Position numbers and translations under genes: made by a program. DNA of 64,000 nucleotides from Streptomyces glomeratus. Its GTDB lineage: Bacteria > Actinomycetota > Actinomycetes > Streptomycetales > Streptomycetaceae. The stretch is from contig NZ_JAKEEB010000025.1 of the NCBI RefSeq assembly GCF_021462825.1, forward strand, positions 1-64,000, read 5' to 3'. Shown piece by piece: positions 8,011 through 16,536 of the stretch. Position 1 is the first letter of the stretch; each line of letters opens with the position of its first letter. The notes under the pieces are model-generated. The model did not search any database. It was not told the origin of the DNA and saw nothing but the letters and a program-made list of their open reading frames with translations.

Positions 8011-9201
8011 GTGACCCGCACACCCGAGGACGTTCACGAGGAGCTGCGCGGGGCGGTGGCCGAGCGGGCCCGCCTGGTGTGGGAGGCCGCCCTCGCACTG
8101 CACGCCGATCCCGAGTACGCCTTCGCCGAACACCGGGCGGCCGGGCTGCTGACGGGCGCGCTGGCGCGTGAGGGCTTCACGGTCGAGCGCGGGGTGGCGG
8201 GGATGCCGACCGCGTTCGCCGCGCGTTCGGGCGACGGCCGCCCCTCGGTCGCGCTGCTTCTGGAGTACGACGCCCTGCCCGGCCTCGGCCACGCCTGCGG
8301 GCACAACCTCATCGCGGCCGCGGGCCTGGGAGCGGCGCTGGCTCTGCACACGGTGCTCGGCGGTGCGCACGGATGCGTGATGGCCGTGGGCACACCGGCC
8401 GAGGAAGGCGGTGGCGGCAAGGCCGTCGAGGTGGAGGCCGGGGTGTTCGACGGCGTCGACGCGGCGCTGATGTTCCACCCGGGGGTGCACGACTGGCGGT
8501 ACGCGCCGCTGACGGCACAGGTGCAGTACCGGGTCGCCTTCCATGGACGGGCCGCCCATCCCACGGGCAACCCGACCGAGGGCATCGACGCCCTGGCGGC
8601 GCTCGTCGAACTGTTCAACGTCCTGGCCGTGGTCGGCCGGCGTCTGCCGGAGGCCTCCCATGTGCAGGGCATCGTCACCGACGGCGGCCGGGCCACGAAC
8701 ATCGTCCCCGAGTACGCGGAGGGCCGGTTCGGGCTGCGGGCGCTGACCACCCGGGCCCTGGAGGACCTGGCCGGGCAGCTGCGGGAGTGCGCCGAGGGCG
8801 TCGCCCGGGCCACGGGCACCACGGTGGAGGTGGAGCGCGCCACCGTCCGGTACGAGCACTTCCGCGACAGCGACGTGCTCTCCGCGCGGTTCGCCGAGCA
8901 CCTGTCCGGGAAGGGGATCGTGCTGACGCCCCCTGCCGCCGGTGTGTACCTGGGGTCCTCGGACATCGGCAACGTCAGCGCCCGGCTTCCCGCCATCCAC
9001 CCCTTCGTGGCGATCATGGGCGAGGAGGGGTCCGACCACACCGCCGAGTTCGCCGAGGCGGCCGCCTCCGAGCGGGCCCGCACCGTGCTTCTCGCCGCCA
9101 CGGAGGCGCTCGCGTGCACCGCCGCCGACGTCCTGCTCCACCCGGAACTGCGCGAGGAGGCCTGGCGGCAGCACCGGTCCCGCGCCGCGGCGGACCTCTG
9201 A
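8011..9201 (+). CDS. M20-family amidohydrolase (ACY1L2/AbgB-like peptidase)
   Basis: 396 aa from GTG with GAGGAGG five bases upstream. Zn-dependent M20 hydrolases remove acyl or aminobenzoyl groups from amino acids or dipeptides. Metal-site blocks are LLEYDALPGLGHACGHN (about 88-104), GTPAEEGGGGK (about 130) and FHPGVHDW. The dimerisation lid with FHGRAAHPTGNP sits at about 178. The C-terminal ligand block is GSSDIGNVS and EGSDHTAEFAEAA. It is divergent from the decarboxylase gene across 170 bp and convergent with a small hypothetical gene. Confidence 0.88.
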   Translation: MTRTPEDVHEELRGAVAERARLVWEAALALHADPEYAFAEHRAAGLLTGALAREGFTVERGVAGMPTAFAARSGDGRPSVALLLEYDALPGLGHACGHNLIAAAGLGAALALHTVLGGAHGCVMAVGTPAEEGGGGKAVEVEAGVFDGVDAALMFHPGVHDWRYAPLTAQVQYRVAFHGRAAHPTGNPTEGIDALAALVELFNVLAVVGRRLPEASHVQGIVTDGGRATNIVPEYAEGRFGLRALTTRALEDLAGQLRECAEGVARATGTTVEVERATVRYEHFRDSDVLSARFAEHLSGKGIVLTPPAAGVYLGSSDIGNVSARLPAIHPFVAIMGEEGSDHTAEFAEAAASERARTVLLAATEALACTAADVLLHPELREEAWRQHRSRAAADL

Positions 9202-9227
9202 GACCGCCGCGGCCCACGGGTCGCCGC

Positions 9228-9449
9228 TCAGGGACACCACTGTCCGCACAGGCGGAAGAACTCCTCCTCGGTGCCCGCGAGCCCCGCCTCCGTCAGGGCC
9301 CGGTCCGCCTCGGCCAGGGCGGCGGTCGGGACCACGGGTGGTCGCAGCGGATTCGGGGGTTCGTCGAAGGCCGCTCGTACGGTGTGGAGGAGGCGCAGAT
9401 AGGCCTGTACGGCGGCGCGTTGGCGGTCGGTCAGTACGGCGGTCGGCAT
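9228..9449 (-). CDS. small hypothetical protein
   Basis: 73 aa from an ATG with GGGGAGAG upstream; a longer frame to 9584 has no ribosome site and an Arg/Pro-rich extension. The product is mainly helical (LTDRQRAAVQAYLRLLHTVRAA and a second Ala/Glu-rich helix) and ends LCGQWCP with two Cys. There is no signal peptide or membrane segment. I do not recognise the family. It is convergent with the M20 gene. Confidence 0.5.
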   Translation of the reverse strand: MPTAVLTDRQRAAVQAYLRLLHTVRAAFDEPPNPLRPPVVPTAALAEADRALTEAGLAGTEEEFFRLCGQWCP

Positions 9450-9872
9450 CGGTCGGCTCTCCCCGGGTCGGCCGCGCGGCCCGGGAGGGCGCGCGGCGGT
9501 ACGTGCACGCTGCACGCCCCCGTACGCGGCCGGTCGCCGCGCGTATCGGTGGCGCACTCCCAGCTTGCCGTCCGCCACTGACAATCCCGTGGCCGAAGCG
9601 GCGGGTTCGCCCGCTCAGCGGAGCCGCAACCGCTCCCCGGCCGCCGGGCACACGCCCGCAAGTGGGCCTGTGCACACGCCGGCTGACGCCCCTGGAAACC
9701 GATCTCGGCCAGGAGGTGACCGAGTTGCCGCCCTCTGACGGGTCGGCAGGACGGGTTTGTCCGGCTTGCGCGCCGTCACCCCGCGCCCTTGTCTCGGAGG
9801 TCGGTTGAGGACCCCCGAGAAGTGACTACTGTGGCGACCTGGCACCGACGTCGAAGAACGGGGAGTGACGAC
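9450..9872. promoter_or_regulatory. 423-bp gene-free region upstream of the first HExxH gene
   Basis: No open frame here has a ribosome site. The recognisable element is ACTGTGGCGA at 9828-9837, identical to ten bases of the right half of the palindrome at 16481-16502. It lies 35 bp before the GTG of the HExxH gene. Confidence 0.45.
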
Positions 9873-10475
9873 GTGAAGACCAGGCGCGAGAAAAGGATGA
9901 AGGAGCTCAGCGCCGAACTGCTCGCCCGCCTGGACCAGGCCGCGCCGGGTGACGACGACGAGATCTTCGCGGCCCTCGGCACCATCCTCACCGGCCTGCG
10001 AGGCCGTCCGGTGGTGCTGAAGCGGACCGCCTTCCCGCCCGGCACGGCGAGCGGACTGTGGCTCGATCTCGAGGACATGGACATCGTCGCCGTGCGGATC
10101 GACACGACCAACAGCGAGCACGAGCACGTCATTCTGGGCCATGAGATCTGGCACATGTTCGAGGGGCACTGCGGAGCCCACACCCCGGTGGGCCGGGCCG
10201 CCGCGCGGGCGCACAGCTTCCAGGCCGGCGCCGTCGACGACGTTGTACGCCGGCTCCTCGCCTCCCGGGATGCGAGACTCGGCGGTCTCGGCGCGCCCCA
10301 GCTGGGCGTGGCAGCCCGCACCCGCTTCGACGACCGGCACGAGGCGGAGGCCGAGATGTTCGGCCTGCGGCTCGGCACCGACCTGCGCACCTTCCGCAGG
10401 ACCCACTGGCGCGCCGACCTGGGCCAGGTGGCCGGACGCATCGAGGACTCGCTGGGCAGAGGCCTCTGGGTCTGA
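9873..10475 (+). CDS. HExxH putative metalloprotease, ImmA/IrrE-like (copy A)
   Basis: 200 aa from GTG, GGGAG seven bases upstream; TTG 9789 and ATG 9897 are alternatives. The core is ILGHEIWHM (HExxH at about 90-94) preceded by FPPGTASGLWLDLEDMD. A second acidic motif, RHEAEAEMFG, could give the third zinc ligand. This arrangement is that of M78/ImmA-type proteins, which relieve XRE-type repression by cleaving or sequestering the repressor. There is no signal peptide, so it is cytosolic. It starts a tight plus-strand operon: the next gene begins three bases after its stop. Copy B at 15168 shares FPPGTASGLWLD and ILGHE-WHM. Often annotated in Streptomyces as a toxin component; that label is not supported here. 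Confidence 0.7.
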   Translation: MKTRREKRMKELSAELLARLDQAAPGDDDEIFAALGTILTGLRGRPVVLKRTAFPPGTASGLWLDLEDMDIVAVRIDTTNSEHEHVILGHEIWHMFEGHCGAHTPVGRAAARAHSFQAGAVDDVVRRLLASRDARLGGLGAPQLGVAARTRFDDRHEAEAEMFGLRLGTDLRTFRRTHWRADLGQVAGRIEDSLGRGLWV

Positions 10476-10478
10476 GTC

Positions 10479-11642
10479 GTGGACGGTCGCTTCTACTATC
10501 TGACGGCCCTGCTCCTGTGGAGCGGCCTCGCGATCAGGATTCCCAGGCTGCGGCACAGCAGGCTTGACCCGGCGCTGGTGTCGCTGTGCGCGGTCGTGCT
10601 CGCGGCCGGGATCTCCTTCACCCTGTCCGCTCCCGCCAGCGTCGCCGCCGTCAACCACCTGACGGGGATCCCGAACCTCGCCGCACCGCTGGTGTACACC
10701 GTGGTGACCGCCTTCAGCGCCGCCTGCCTCGTCCTGATCGTCCACTGGCGCGGCGGTGATCCGGTGCACGTGCGCCGCGTGGCCCTCGCGTGGCTGAGCG
10801 CCTACGCCGCCGTCATCGTCGCCCTGTGGGTGCTGTTCGCGATGGGCGACGCACCCGTGGAACGCCGGACCGACCTGGACACCTACTACGCCACCACCCC
10901 GGGCCTCGCCGAGATGATCATCCTGTATCTGGTGGCCCACCTGGTGGCGGCGTTCACCACGACGACGCTGTGCTGGCGCTGGTCCCGGAAGGTGACCGGC
11001 TGGAGCGGCAGGGGCCTCGCCTTCCTGGTGTCGGGCTGGCTGCTCAACGGTGTCTTCGGGGTGGTCAAACTGGCCGCGGTGGTGGCCCGTTGGACGGGAC
11101 GGCACTGGGACACCCTGAGCACCGACCTCGCGCCCGCGGTGGCCGCCGTCGCCGCCGCCCTCGTCACCGTCGGCTACGCCCTGCCGCTGGTCGGCCCGCG
11201 CATCGAGAGCGTCACCGCCTACGCCCGGCTCCGGCCGCTGTTCAAACTGCTGGTCGACCCCGCCGACCGGCGGTACTGGGTGCCGCTGTCCTGGCGGTCG
11301 CTGGGCGACATCGACCTCCGTCTCACCCAGCGGGAGACCGGGATCCGCGACGGCATCTCCCGTCTGGGACCCCGCTTCGACGACCGGGTGCGCGAGCGGG
11401 CCTACAACCGGGCGATCTCCTGCGGTGCGAGCGCCCCGGAAGCCGAGGCCATCGGCGCCGCCGCCATGGTGGTCGCCGCCACCCGGGCCGGCACCCCCGG
11501 CGAACCGGTGCCCGGCACCTGCGTCCCCACCGCGCTCGACGGCAACCTGCGCGACCTGGTCCGGGTCTCCCGGGCCGTCCACACCCCCATCGTCGCCGAC
11601 ACGCTTCGAGCGGGCGGCAGGCCGGAGAGCCGACGGACATGA
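10479..11642 (+). CDS. MAB_1171c-type seven-helix membrane protein (copy A)
   Basis: 387 aa from GTG three bases after the HExxH gene, so translation is probably coupled. Seven hydrophobic segments (about 4-20, 32-52, 67-88, 101-122, 144-165, 178-200, 218-236) are followed by a ~150-residue soluble C-terminal part. Motifs shared with copies B and C are N-LTGIPN-APLVY, HWRGG, GDAPVERRTDLDTYYATTP (first loop after helix 4) and the soluble-domain LTQRETGIRDGI. The family is named a putative transporter in annotation, but no transport motif is visible and a receptor or small-molecule-processing role fits as well. Confidence 0.7.
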   Translation: MDGRFYYLTALLLWSGLAIRIPRLRHSRLDPALVSLCAVVLAAGISFTLSAPASVAAVNHLTGIPNLAAPLVYTVVTAFSAACLVLIVHWRGGDPVHVRRVALAWLSAYAAVIVALWVLFAMGDAPVERRTDLDTYYATTPGLAEMIILYLVAHLVAAFTTTTLCWRWSRKVTGWSGRGLAFLVSGWLLNGVFGVVKLAAVVARWTGRHWDTLSTDLAPAVAAVAAALVTVGYALPLVGPRIESVTAYARLRPLFKLLVDPADRRYWVPLSWRSLGDIDLRLTQRETGIRDGISRLGPRFDDRVRERAYNRAISCGASAPEAEAIGAAAMVVAATRAGTPGEPVPGTCVPTALDGNLRDLVRVSRAVHTPIVADTLRAGGRPESRRT

Positions 11643-11697
11643 TCTTATGCGCCCAGGCGGAACCCTGTCCGACCACACCGCCCGAGGTCGTCACACC

Positions 11698-12891
11698 ATG
11701 AAGGCGAACCTCGGCTTCTATGTCGCCGGCGGCTTACTGCTCCTGGCCTGCCTGCTGAAGTTACCCGCCCTGGTCCGCGCCCGCGGCCGGGACTGGCTGC
11801 TGTCCTCGATCTGCGCCCTGCTGCTGGTGGGATCGGGCGTCCTGTTCACCTCCGCGCCGCAGACGATCATCGTGGTCAACCGGACCACCGGGGTGTCCAA
11901 CTTCTCCGCCCCCCTGGTCTACTGCGCGCTCACGGGCTTCTCCGCGGCCTCGGTCGTGCTCGTCCTGAACTGGCGCGGCGGCCCGGACAAGGGTCACACC
12001 CGACGTCTGTCACAGTGGATCATCGCGCTCTATCTGCTGGTGTGGGTGCTGATCGTCTGCCTGTACGCGCTCGGCGACGCGCCGGTGGAACGACGCACCG
12101 ACTTCGACCTGTACTACGCGGGCACGCCCTACATCCGCGAGATGATCCTGCTGTATCTCCTCGCCCACGGCGTGGCCTCCTTCACCTGCAGCCGGCTGTG
12201 CTGGCGCTGGTCACGCGATGTGTACGGCAGCATGCGGATCGGCCTGCGTGCCCTCGCCCTCGGCTATCTGATGCACTACGCGGGCTACGACGGGGCCAAA
12301 CTCGTGGCGATCGGCGCCCGCTGGACAGGGCACGACTGGGGCATCCTGGCCACCGGTGTGGCACCCAGCATGGGCCAGCCCAGCGCGCTCCTCGTCGCCG
12401 TCGGCTTCATCCTTCCGCTCGTCGGCCGCCGCAGCGAGGACGCCGTGCGGTACTGGCAACTCGGCCCGCTCGCCAGGACCGTCGGGGCGGTTCCCGGCGC
12501 GCCCGGCCTCGTCCTGCTGTCCCTGCCCTGGTGGACACCCGAGTTCCGACTGCGGCTGACGCAACGTCAGACCTATATCTCGGACCGTATCGTGGCGTGC
12601 CGGGGCCGTTTCGACCCCCGGATATGGGACGAGGCACACGCCGCGGCCGTCGCCCGTGGAGCCGGCGCGCAGGACGCCGACGTCATCGCCGAGGCGGCGA
12701 TGATCGCCGCCGCCGTCGACACCTACAGCATCGTCGGCGAGGAGCCCCCGCCGGGGCCGGCGACGCTCGGACCGCCCGGCCCGCCCCTGACGACGGGGGA
12801 TCTGGCCCGGCTCTCCCGGGCCCTGCGGACCCGCGTCGTCAAGGACGTGCGGCGGCGTAGCCGGGCCCGCCTCGAACAGGCTTCGACCTGA
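11698..12891 (+). CDS. MAB_1171c-type seven-helix membrane protein (copy B)
   Basis: 397 aa from ATG. The frame stays open upstream to 11425, but the hydrophobic first helix KANLGFYVAGGLLLLACLL begins here, as in copy A. Layout is as copy A: seven membrane segments, then a soluble tail. Conserved points include TTGVSNFSAPLVY, NWRGG, GDAPVERRTDFDLYYAGTP, REMILLYLLAH and RLTQRQTYISDRI. It lies 55 bp after copy A, likely in the same transcript. Its stop is only 7 bp from the stop of the convergent prenyltransferase gene. Two diverged copies in tandem suggest a heteromeric complex or two specificities. Confidence 0.7.
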   Translation: MKANLGFYVAGGLLLLACLLKLPALVRARGRDWLLSSICALLLVGSGVLFTSAPQTIIVVNRTTGVSNFSAPLVYCALTGFSAASVVLVLNWRGGPDKGHTRRLSQWIIALYLLVWVLIVCLYALGDAPVERRTDFDLYYAGTPYIREMILLYLLAHGVASFTCSRLCWRWSRDVYGSMRIGLRALALGYLMHYAGYDGAKLVAIGARWTGHDWGILATGVAPSMGQPSALLVAVGFILPLVGRRSEDAVRYWQLGPLARTVGAVPGAPGLVLLSLPWWTPEFRLRLTQRQTYISDRIVACRGRFDPRIWDEAHAAAVARGAGAQDADVIAEAAMIAAAVDTYSIVGEEPPPGPATLGPPGPPLTTGDLARLSRALRTRVVKDVRRRSRARLEQAST

Positions 12892-12898
12892 CCTTGTG

Positions 12899-13861
12899 TC
12901 ACAGGCGCAGCCGGGAGGTCCGCTCCACGAGCCGGCGCAGAACGGACACGTACGCCTCGTCACCGCCCAGCTCGTCCAGGATGCGGTACGCCTCGTCCCG
13001 GAACCGCCCGACGTCCTTGTCGCAGTGGGCCAGGACGGACGGGCCGAGAAGGATGGCGCCGAGAGCCGACCGGGCCTGCGTGGACGCGGGTGCCTCGGCG
13101 TGCAGGTCCAGGATCCGCTGCCGCCCCTCGGGTGACGCCTCCTCCAGGGCGCACGCCAGCGCATAGGTCACGGTGCCGTTCAGCAGGTCCTCGTGGCGGC
13201 CCGAGGCCAGATCCTCGTAGTCGTTGAAGATCTGCCACAGAAGGCCGAAGACATGCCCGAACTCCCGCCAGAGGTGCGTGCGTTCGTTTGCCGCCCCGGA
13301 CAGCGCCGAGGCCATGGCCGTGATCATGGCGAAGGGGGCACCGGACTTTCCCCGGTAGGCCCCGAGGACCGCCTTGCGGCTCGCCTCCCCCGAGTTCTTG
13401 CGTATGTCGTCCATCTGTCCCTCGGCGGCCGTCATCCCGCAGTTCAGCAGTTCGGCCGTCAACGCGGGCCGGACGGCGGCCGGGATCCGGGGCGAGTCCA
13501 GAACCCGGAGCGGGAGCAGCTGCCCCGCGACGATGGCCGCCAGCAGCGCCTCGTGCAGGCCGAGCCCGGCGGGCAGGGTCGCGCGCCGGCCGTCGGCCAG
13601 GTCGTCGAGGTAGCAGGCCGAGGTCCACCACAGCACGTGCACGGCCGACAGAGGCAGCGCCGGTGCGGGGGATCCGGTCTCCACGCCGTGCACCAGCAGT
13701 GGCAGCACGGACAGCGGGTACTTCATCGGCTGGTGCCGCAGCAGCCGGGCGACCGCGTCGCGGACGGCCGGTGCGGACCCGCCCGTCCGGGCGAGAACGG
13801 CCTCCAGCTCCGCCTCGATACCGGCGGAGAACTCGCGGTGCAGATCCAGATACGTCTTCAC
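12899..13861 (-). CDS. trans-isoprenyl diphosphate synthase (polyprenyl synthetase)
   Basis: 320 aa from GTG with a GGGGGTG ribosome site; a longer frame to 13900 has none. All-alpha class I prenyltransferase that condenses allylic diphosphates with IPP. The first Asp-rich motif is DDLAD (about 86-90), EGQMDDI is at about 147-153 and the second Asp-rich motif is degenerate but usable, NDYED (about 213-217). The chain length of the product cannot be told reliably. It is the last gene of the minus-strand run XRE, HExxH, membrane protein. No carotenoid, terpene cyclase or quinone gene is nearby, so its product is probably used by its neighbours, which is an inference. Confidence 0.8.
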   Translation of the reverse strand: MKTYLDLHREFSAGIEAELEAVLARTGGSAPAVRDAVARLLRHQPMKYPLSVLPLLVHGVETGSPAPALPLSAVHVLWWTSACYLDDLADGRRATLPAGLGLHEALLAAIVAGQLLPLRVLDSPRIPAAVRPALTAELLNCGMTAAEGQMDDIRKNSGEASRKAVLGAYRGKSGAPFAMITAMASALSGAANERTHLWREFGHVFGLLWQIFNDYEDLASGRHEDLLNGTVTYALACALEEASPEGRQRILDLHAEAPASTQARSALGAILLGPSVLAHCDKDVGRFRDEAYRILDELGGDEAYVSVLRRLVERTSRLRL

Positions 13862-13970
13862 GTGGCACCCCCATGCGCCTGTGGTCGTCGCGATGCGCAC
13901 GCACCCCGGAGAGCGGGCCCGAGCACTGTCCGGGCATGACCGATGCCTTCTGCGCCCCCGGGCACGTTCG

Positions 13971-15146
13971 TCATGGAAGCCGTACTCCGGCCGTGCCGCG
14001 GACGGCGGCGACGACGGGCGACCTGCGCAGCGCCAGGGACATGCCTACGAGGTCACGCGGGCCGTCCTGGGGTCCGGCAGCCGCCTCCGCCGCGCCGATG
14101 ACCCGGCCCTCCGGATCACCGGCCCTGGCCCGCAGGGCCGCCGCGACCATCGCCGCGTCGGCCTCCGCCCGGGCCCCCACCGGGTCCGAGCCCGCCGCGA
14201 CGGCGGCGTCGTAGGCGCGGGCGCGGACCTGGGCATCGAAGTAGGGGTACAGGCTCAGCATGCCGTCATGGATGTCGGACTCCCGCTGGGTGACCTGGAG
14301 TTCCGCCGACGACCACCAGGAGATGCGCCCCTCGCGGCCGGTATGGGCGGACACCGGCCTCAGTTCCCGCCACAGCGGTCCCAGCCGGCGGTAGGTCGAC
14401 CAGGTGGTCCAGTTGTCCCCGACGCGTCGGCCGGCCAGCGGAAGACAGAAGCCCACGGCGCTGATCTGCCCGCCGATGGAGGCGAGCACGGGCGCCGCGT
14501 ACGTGCTGAGGTCGTCCAGGTTCCCGCCGCTCCAGCGGGCGATCACGGCCGCGAACTTGGCCACCAGATAGGCCAGGTTGAACAGATAGCCGGTCACGAT
14601 GATCAGCAGTCCGGCCCGGAGCCAGTCGTGGACCTGCAGCGCCCACCGCCAGCACAGCACGGTCATCGCGAGGCCGGCCACGGTCATCGCCGCCAGGTAG
14701 AGCATGATCATCTCGCGGGCGAACGGGGTGTGGGCGTAGTAGGTGTCGAAGTCCCGCAGCCGCTCCACCGGCGTGTCGCCCAGGGCGAACAGAACGACCA
14801 GCACGACGATCACCATGCCGTAACCCAGGGTGATCCGCCGGGTGAGGGCGCGGGTGACGGCGGGCGGCCCGCCCCGCCAGTTGACGGCGAGGACCAGACA
14901 GGACGCACTGAACGCGCTCAGCAGGGCGTAGACCAGCGGGGCCGAGACATTGGCGATCCCGGTGAGGGCGTTGACCTTCGTGATCGTCGGCGGCGCGGCG
15001 AAGAAGAACACCGCCCCCGCCAGGGCGAGCAGCGCGCACACGGAGCGCAGCAGGGGATCGCGCCAGGACCGCATCAGCGCGGGCGTCTTGACGACGAAGG
15101 CGACCGCCAGCGCGGTGGCGGGAATGTAGTAGCTGGAACCGTCCAT
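13971..15146 (-). CDS. MAB_1171c-type seven-helix membrane protein (copy C)
   Basis: 391 aa from ATG, 21 bp after HExxH copy B. It has the same seven-segment plus soluble-tail layout as copies A and B. It opens MDGSSYY (copy A opens VDGRFYY) and shares LTGIANVSAPLVY, NWRGG, GDTPVERLRDFDTYYAHTP, REMIMLYLAA and QVTQRESDIHDGM. Gene order HExxH then membrane protein is the same as in the plus arm, so the two arms arose from one module. The C-terminal soluble part ends in a conserved LSxALR-V stretch shared with copy B. Confidence 0.7.
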   Translation of the reverse strand: MDGSSYYIPATALAVAFVVKTPALMRSWRDPLLRSVCALLALAGAVFFFAAPPTITKVNALTGIANVSAPLVYALLSAFSASCLVLAVNWRGGPPAVTRALTRRITLGYGMVIVVLVVLFALGDTPVERLRDFDTYYAHTPFAREMIMLYLAAMTVAGLAMTVLCWRWALQVHDWLRAGLLIIVTGYLFNLAYLVAKFAAVIARWSGGNLDDLSTYAAPVLASIGGQISAVGFCLPLAGRRVGDNWTTWSTYRRLGPLWRELRPVSAHTGREGRISWWSSAELQVTQRESDIHDGMLSLYPYFDAQVRARAYDAAVAAGSDPVGARAEADAAMVAAALRARAGDPEGRVIGAAEAAAGPQDGPRDLVGMSLALRRSPVVAAVRGTAGVRLP

Positions 15147-15167
15147 CCTGCCGGGGCCCCGGGCCGC

Positions 15168-15719
15168 TCAGCGGTCCTGCGGCCGGCGGTAGCCGAGCGA
15201 GGCCTCGATACGGCCCGCGAGGCCGTCCCGCGTCGCAGGCCCGCGCAGCGGCGAGCCGGCCAGCCAGGTACGGCACCTGCTGGCCAGCAGCAGGCCGAAG
15301 CTCTCGGCCTCCCTCTCGTCGGCGAGGTCGAAGTGCGTACGGGCGGCGACCTTGTGGACGGCCGCCTCCAGGTCGGCGCCGTCGCTCAGCAGGCGCGCCG
15401 CGACCGTCGCCCCCTCGACGTGGTGGCCCTGGTGGCCGGCGTTCATATGCCACAGTTCGTGGCCGAGGATCACCAACCGGTGATCGGGGGCGGTGCGTTC
15501 CTCGACGACCACGAGGTCCTGGTCGGCCATGTCCAGCCAGAGGCCGCTCGCGGTGCCGGGCGGGAAGGCGGCCGTACGGAACCGGACGGGACGGCCGCGG
15601 CGCCGGCTCATCCCCGCGCACAGCGCGGCGTAGAGGTCGTCGGGTGCCGCCGGTGCCGGGAGCGAGAGCTCCGCGACCAACTCGCCGCACAGTCGGCGCA
15701 TTTCCCTTCCGATGCCCAC
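15168..15719 (-). CDS. HExxH putative metalloprotease, ImmA/IrrE-like (copy B)
   Basis: 183 aa from GTG with GGGGGAG upstream. ILGHELWHM carries the HExxH at about 87-91, with FPPGTASGLWLDMADQD before it and DEREAESFG after it as a possible third ligand. It follows the XRE gene by 14 bp and precedes membrane protein copy C by 21 bp. Adjacency of an XRE regulator and an ImmA-like protease is the classic ImmR/ImmA arrangement, so the XRE protein at 15734 is the likely target. It is closely related to copy A in the core and diverged in the helices after it. Confidence 0.72.
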   Translation of the reverse strand: MGIGREMRRLCGELVAELSLPAPAAPDDLYAALCAGMSRRRGRPVRFRTAAFPPGTASGLWLDMADQDLVVVEERTAPDHRLVILGHELWHMNAGHQGHHVEGATVAARLLSDGADLEAAVHKVAARTHFDLADEREAESFGLLLASRCRTWLAGSPLRGPATRDGLAGRIEASLGYRRPQDR

Positions 15720-15733
15720 GGTTCTCCCCCGGA

Positions 15734-16390
15734 TCAGGATTCGGGCCGCTTGACGCTCTCCAGGAGCATGTCCAGCCACTCGGCGACCTTGTCGCGGTGC
15801 TGGTCGGTGGGCAGCTGGGCCGCCCGCCAGGCGATGCCGCGGACACCGTGGTCCTGCAGCAGCCGCTCCAGCGGGTCGTCGGCGGTGTCGGCCGCCGCGT
15901 GCTCGCGGTCGGCGAGCCGCTGGAGGAGCTCCTGCTCCGAGCGCTGGAGGGCGTTCGCGAGCGCCTCGGGGTCCTCGGCCGTGAGGAACCCGGCATGCAC
16001 CCTGAAGAAGCGCTGAATGGCGTCGCAGTGCTCCATGGTGGGGCGCCGGTCGCCGTTGATGAGGGCACCCGCCTGCTGGCGCGACATGCCCGCGCCGTCG
16101 GCGATCTCCTGCTGGGTGTACTTGCGGCCGTTGGGCTTGAGCCGGGTGCGGCGCAGCAGGTCGAGCCGCTGCAGGAAGCGCGCCTGAAGATCCGGCTCCC
16201 CGGCGGGCACTCCGCTCAGCAGGGCCTTCACCACCGGCTCCGGGACGCCGGAGGCGACCGACAGGCGCGCGACGTCGAAGATCTCCTCGTGCGGCACGCC
16301 CAGCCGGTCGGCGAGGGCGGTGACACGGGCTACGACGGTCGGCAGCAGACCCGTCGCCGTGGCGCCCGGAACCTCGAAGCCATCCGTCAC
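15734..16390 (-). CDS. XRE-family transcriptional regulator
   Basis: 218 aa from GTG with TAGGAG eight to nine bases upstream; the frame continues to 16489 without a better site. The helix-turn-helix is YTQQEIADGAGMSRQQAGALINGDRRP (about 91-117, core cited as QQEIADGAGMSRQQ). A second helix-turn-helix-like stretch sits near 40-65. The C-terminal ~80 residues are Gln/Leu/Glu-rich and helical, a possible dimer or protease-recognition region. It heads the minus-strand operon and probably binds the perfect palindrome at 16481-16502 in its own upstream region, which also lies before the divergent MmyB-domain gene. Confidence 0.75.
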   Translation of the reverse strand: MTDGFEVPGATATGLLPTVVARVTALADRLGVPHEEIFDVARLSVASGVPEPVVKALLSGVPAGEPDLQARFLQRLDLLRRTRLKPNGRKYTQQEIADGAGMSRQQAGALINGDRRPTMEHCDAIQRFFRVHAGFLTAEDPEALANALQRSEQELLQRLADREHAAADTADDPLERLLQDHGVRGIAWRAAQLPTDQHRDKVAEWLDMLLESVKRPES

Positions 16391-16448
16391 CGACAGATCT
16401 CCTACGTCTCTTCTCACATCGTTCTCATGGTCGTCCGGAACCATCCGG

Positions 16449-16454
16449 AGATTA
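16449..16454 (-). promoter_or_regulatory. candidate -10 (TAATCT) of the XRE operon
   Basis: On the minus strand TAATCT lies 59 bp before the XRE GTG. The palindrome at 16481 begins 26 bp upstream of it. No good -35 is visible, which would fit an activated or repressor-overlapped promoter. Confidence 0.35.
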
Positions 16455-16480
16455 GCCGTTCTCTCGAACTCACATCCAGG

Positions 16481-16502
16481 TCTCGCCACAACTGTGGCGA
16501 GA
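16481..16502. promoter_or_regulatory. perfect 10-2-10 palindrome, probable XRE operator
   Basis: TCTCGCCACA (16481-16490), AC, TGTGGCGAGA (16493-16502). It sits in the divergent region between the XRE gene and the MmyB-domain gene. Ten bases of its right half recur before HExxH copy A at 9828-9837. Confidence 0.7.
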
Positions 16503-16536
16503 TTCGGCCGTCAACCGACGCCAAATGCCACGATAG

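Noticed and set aside
9873..10475. Calling the HExxH protein a toxin of a toxin-antitoxin pair
   Set aside because: The label comes from automated annotation; no antitoxin-like partner precedes copy A and the ImmA-like protease reading fits the motif better.
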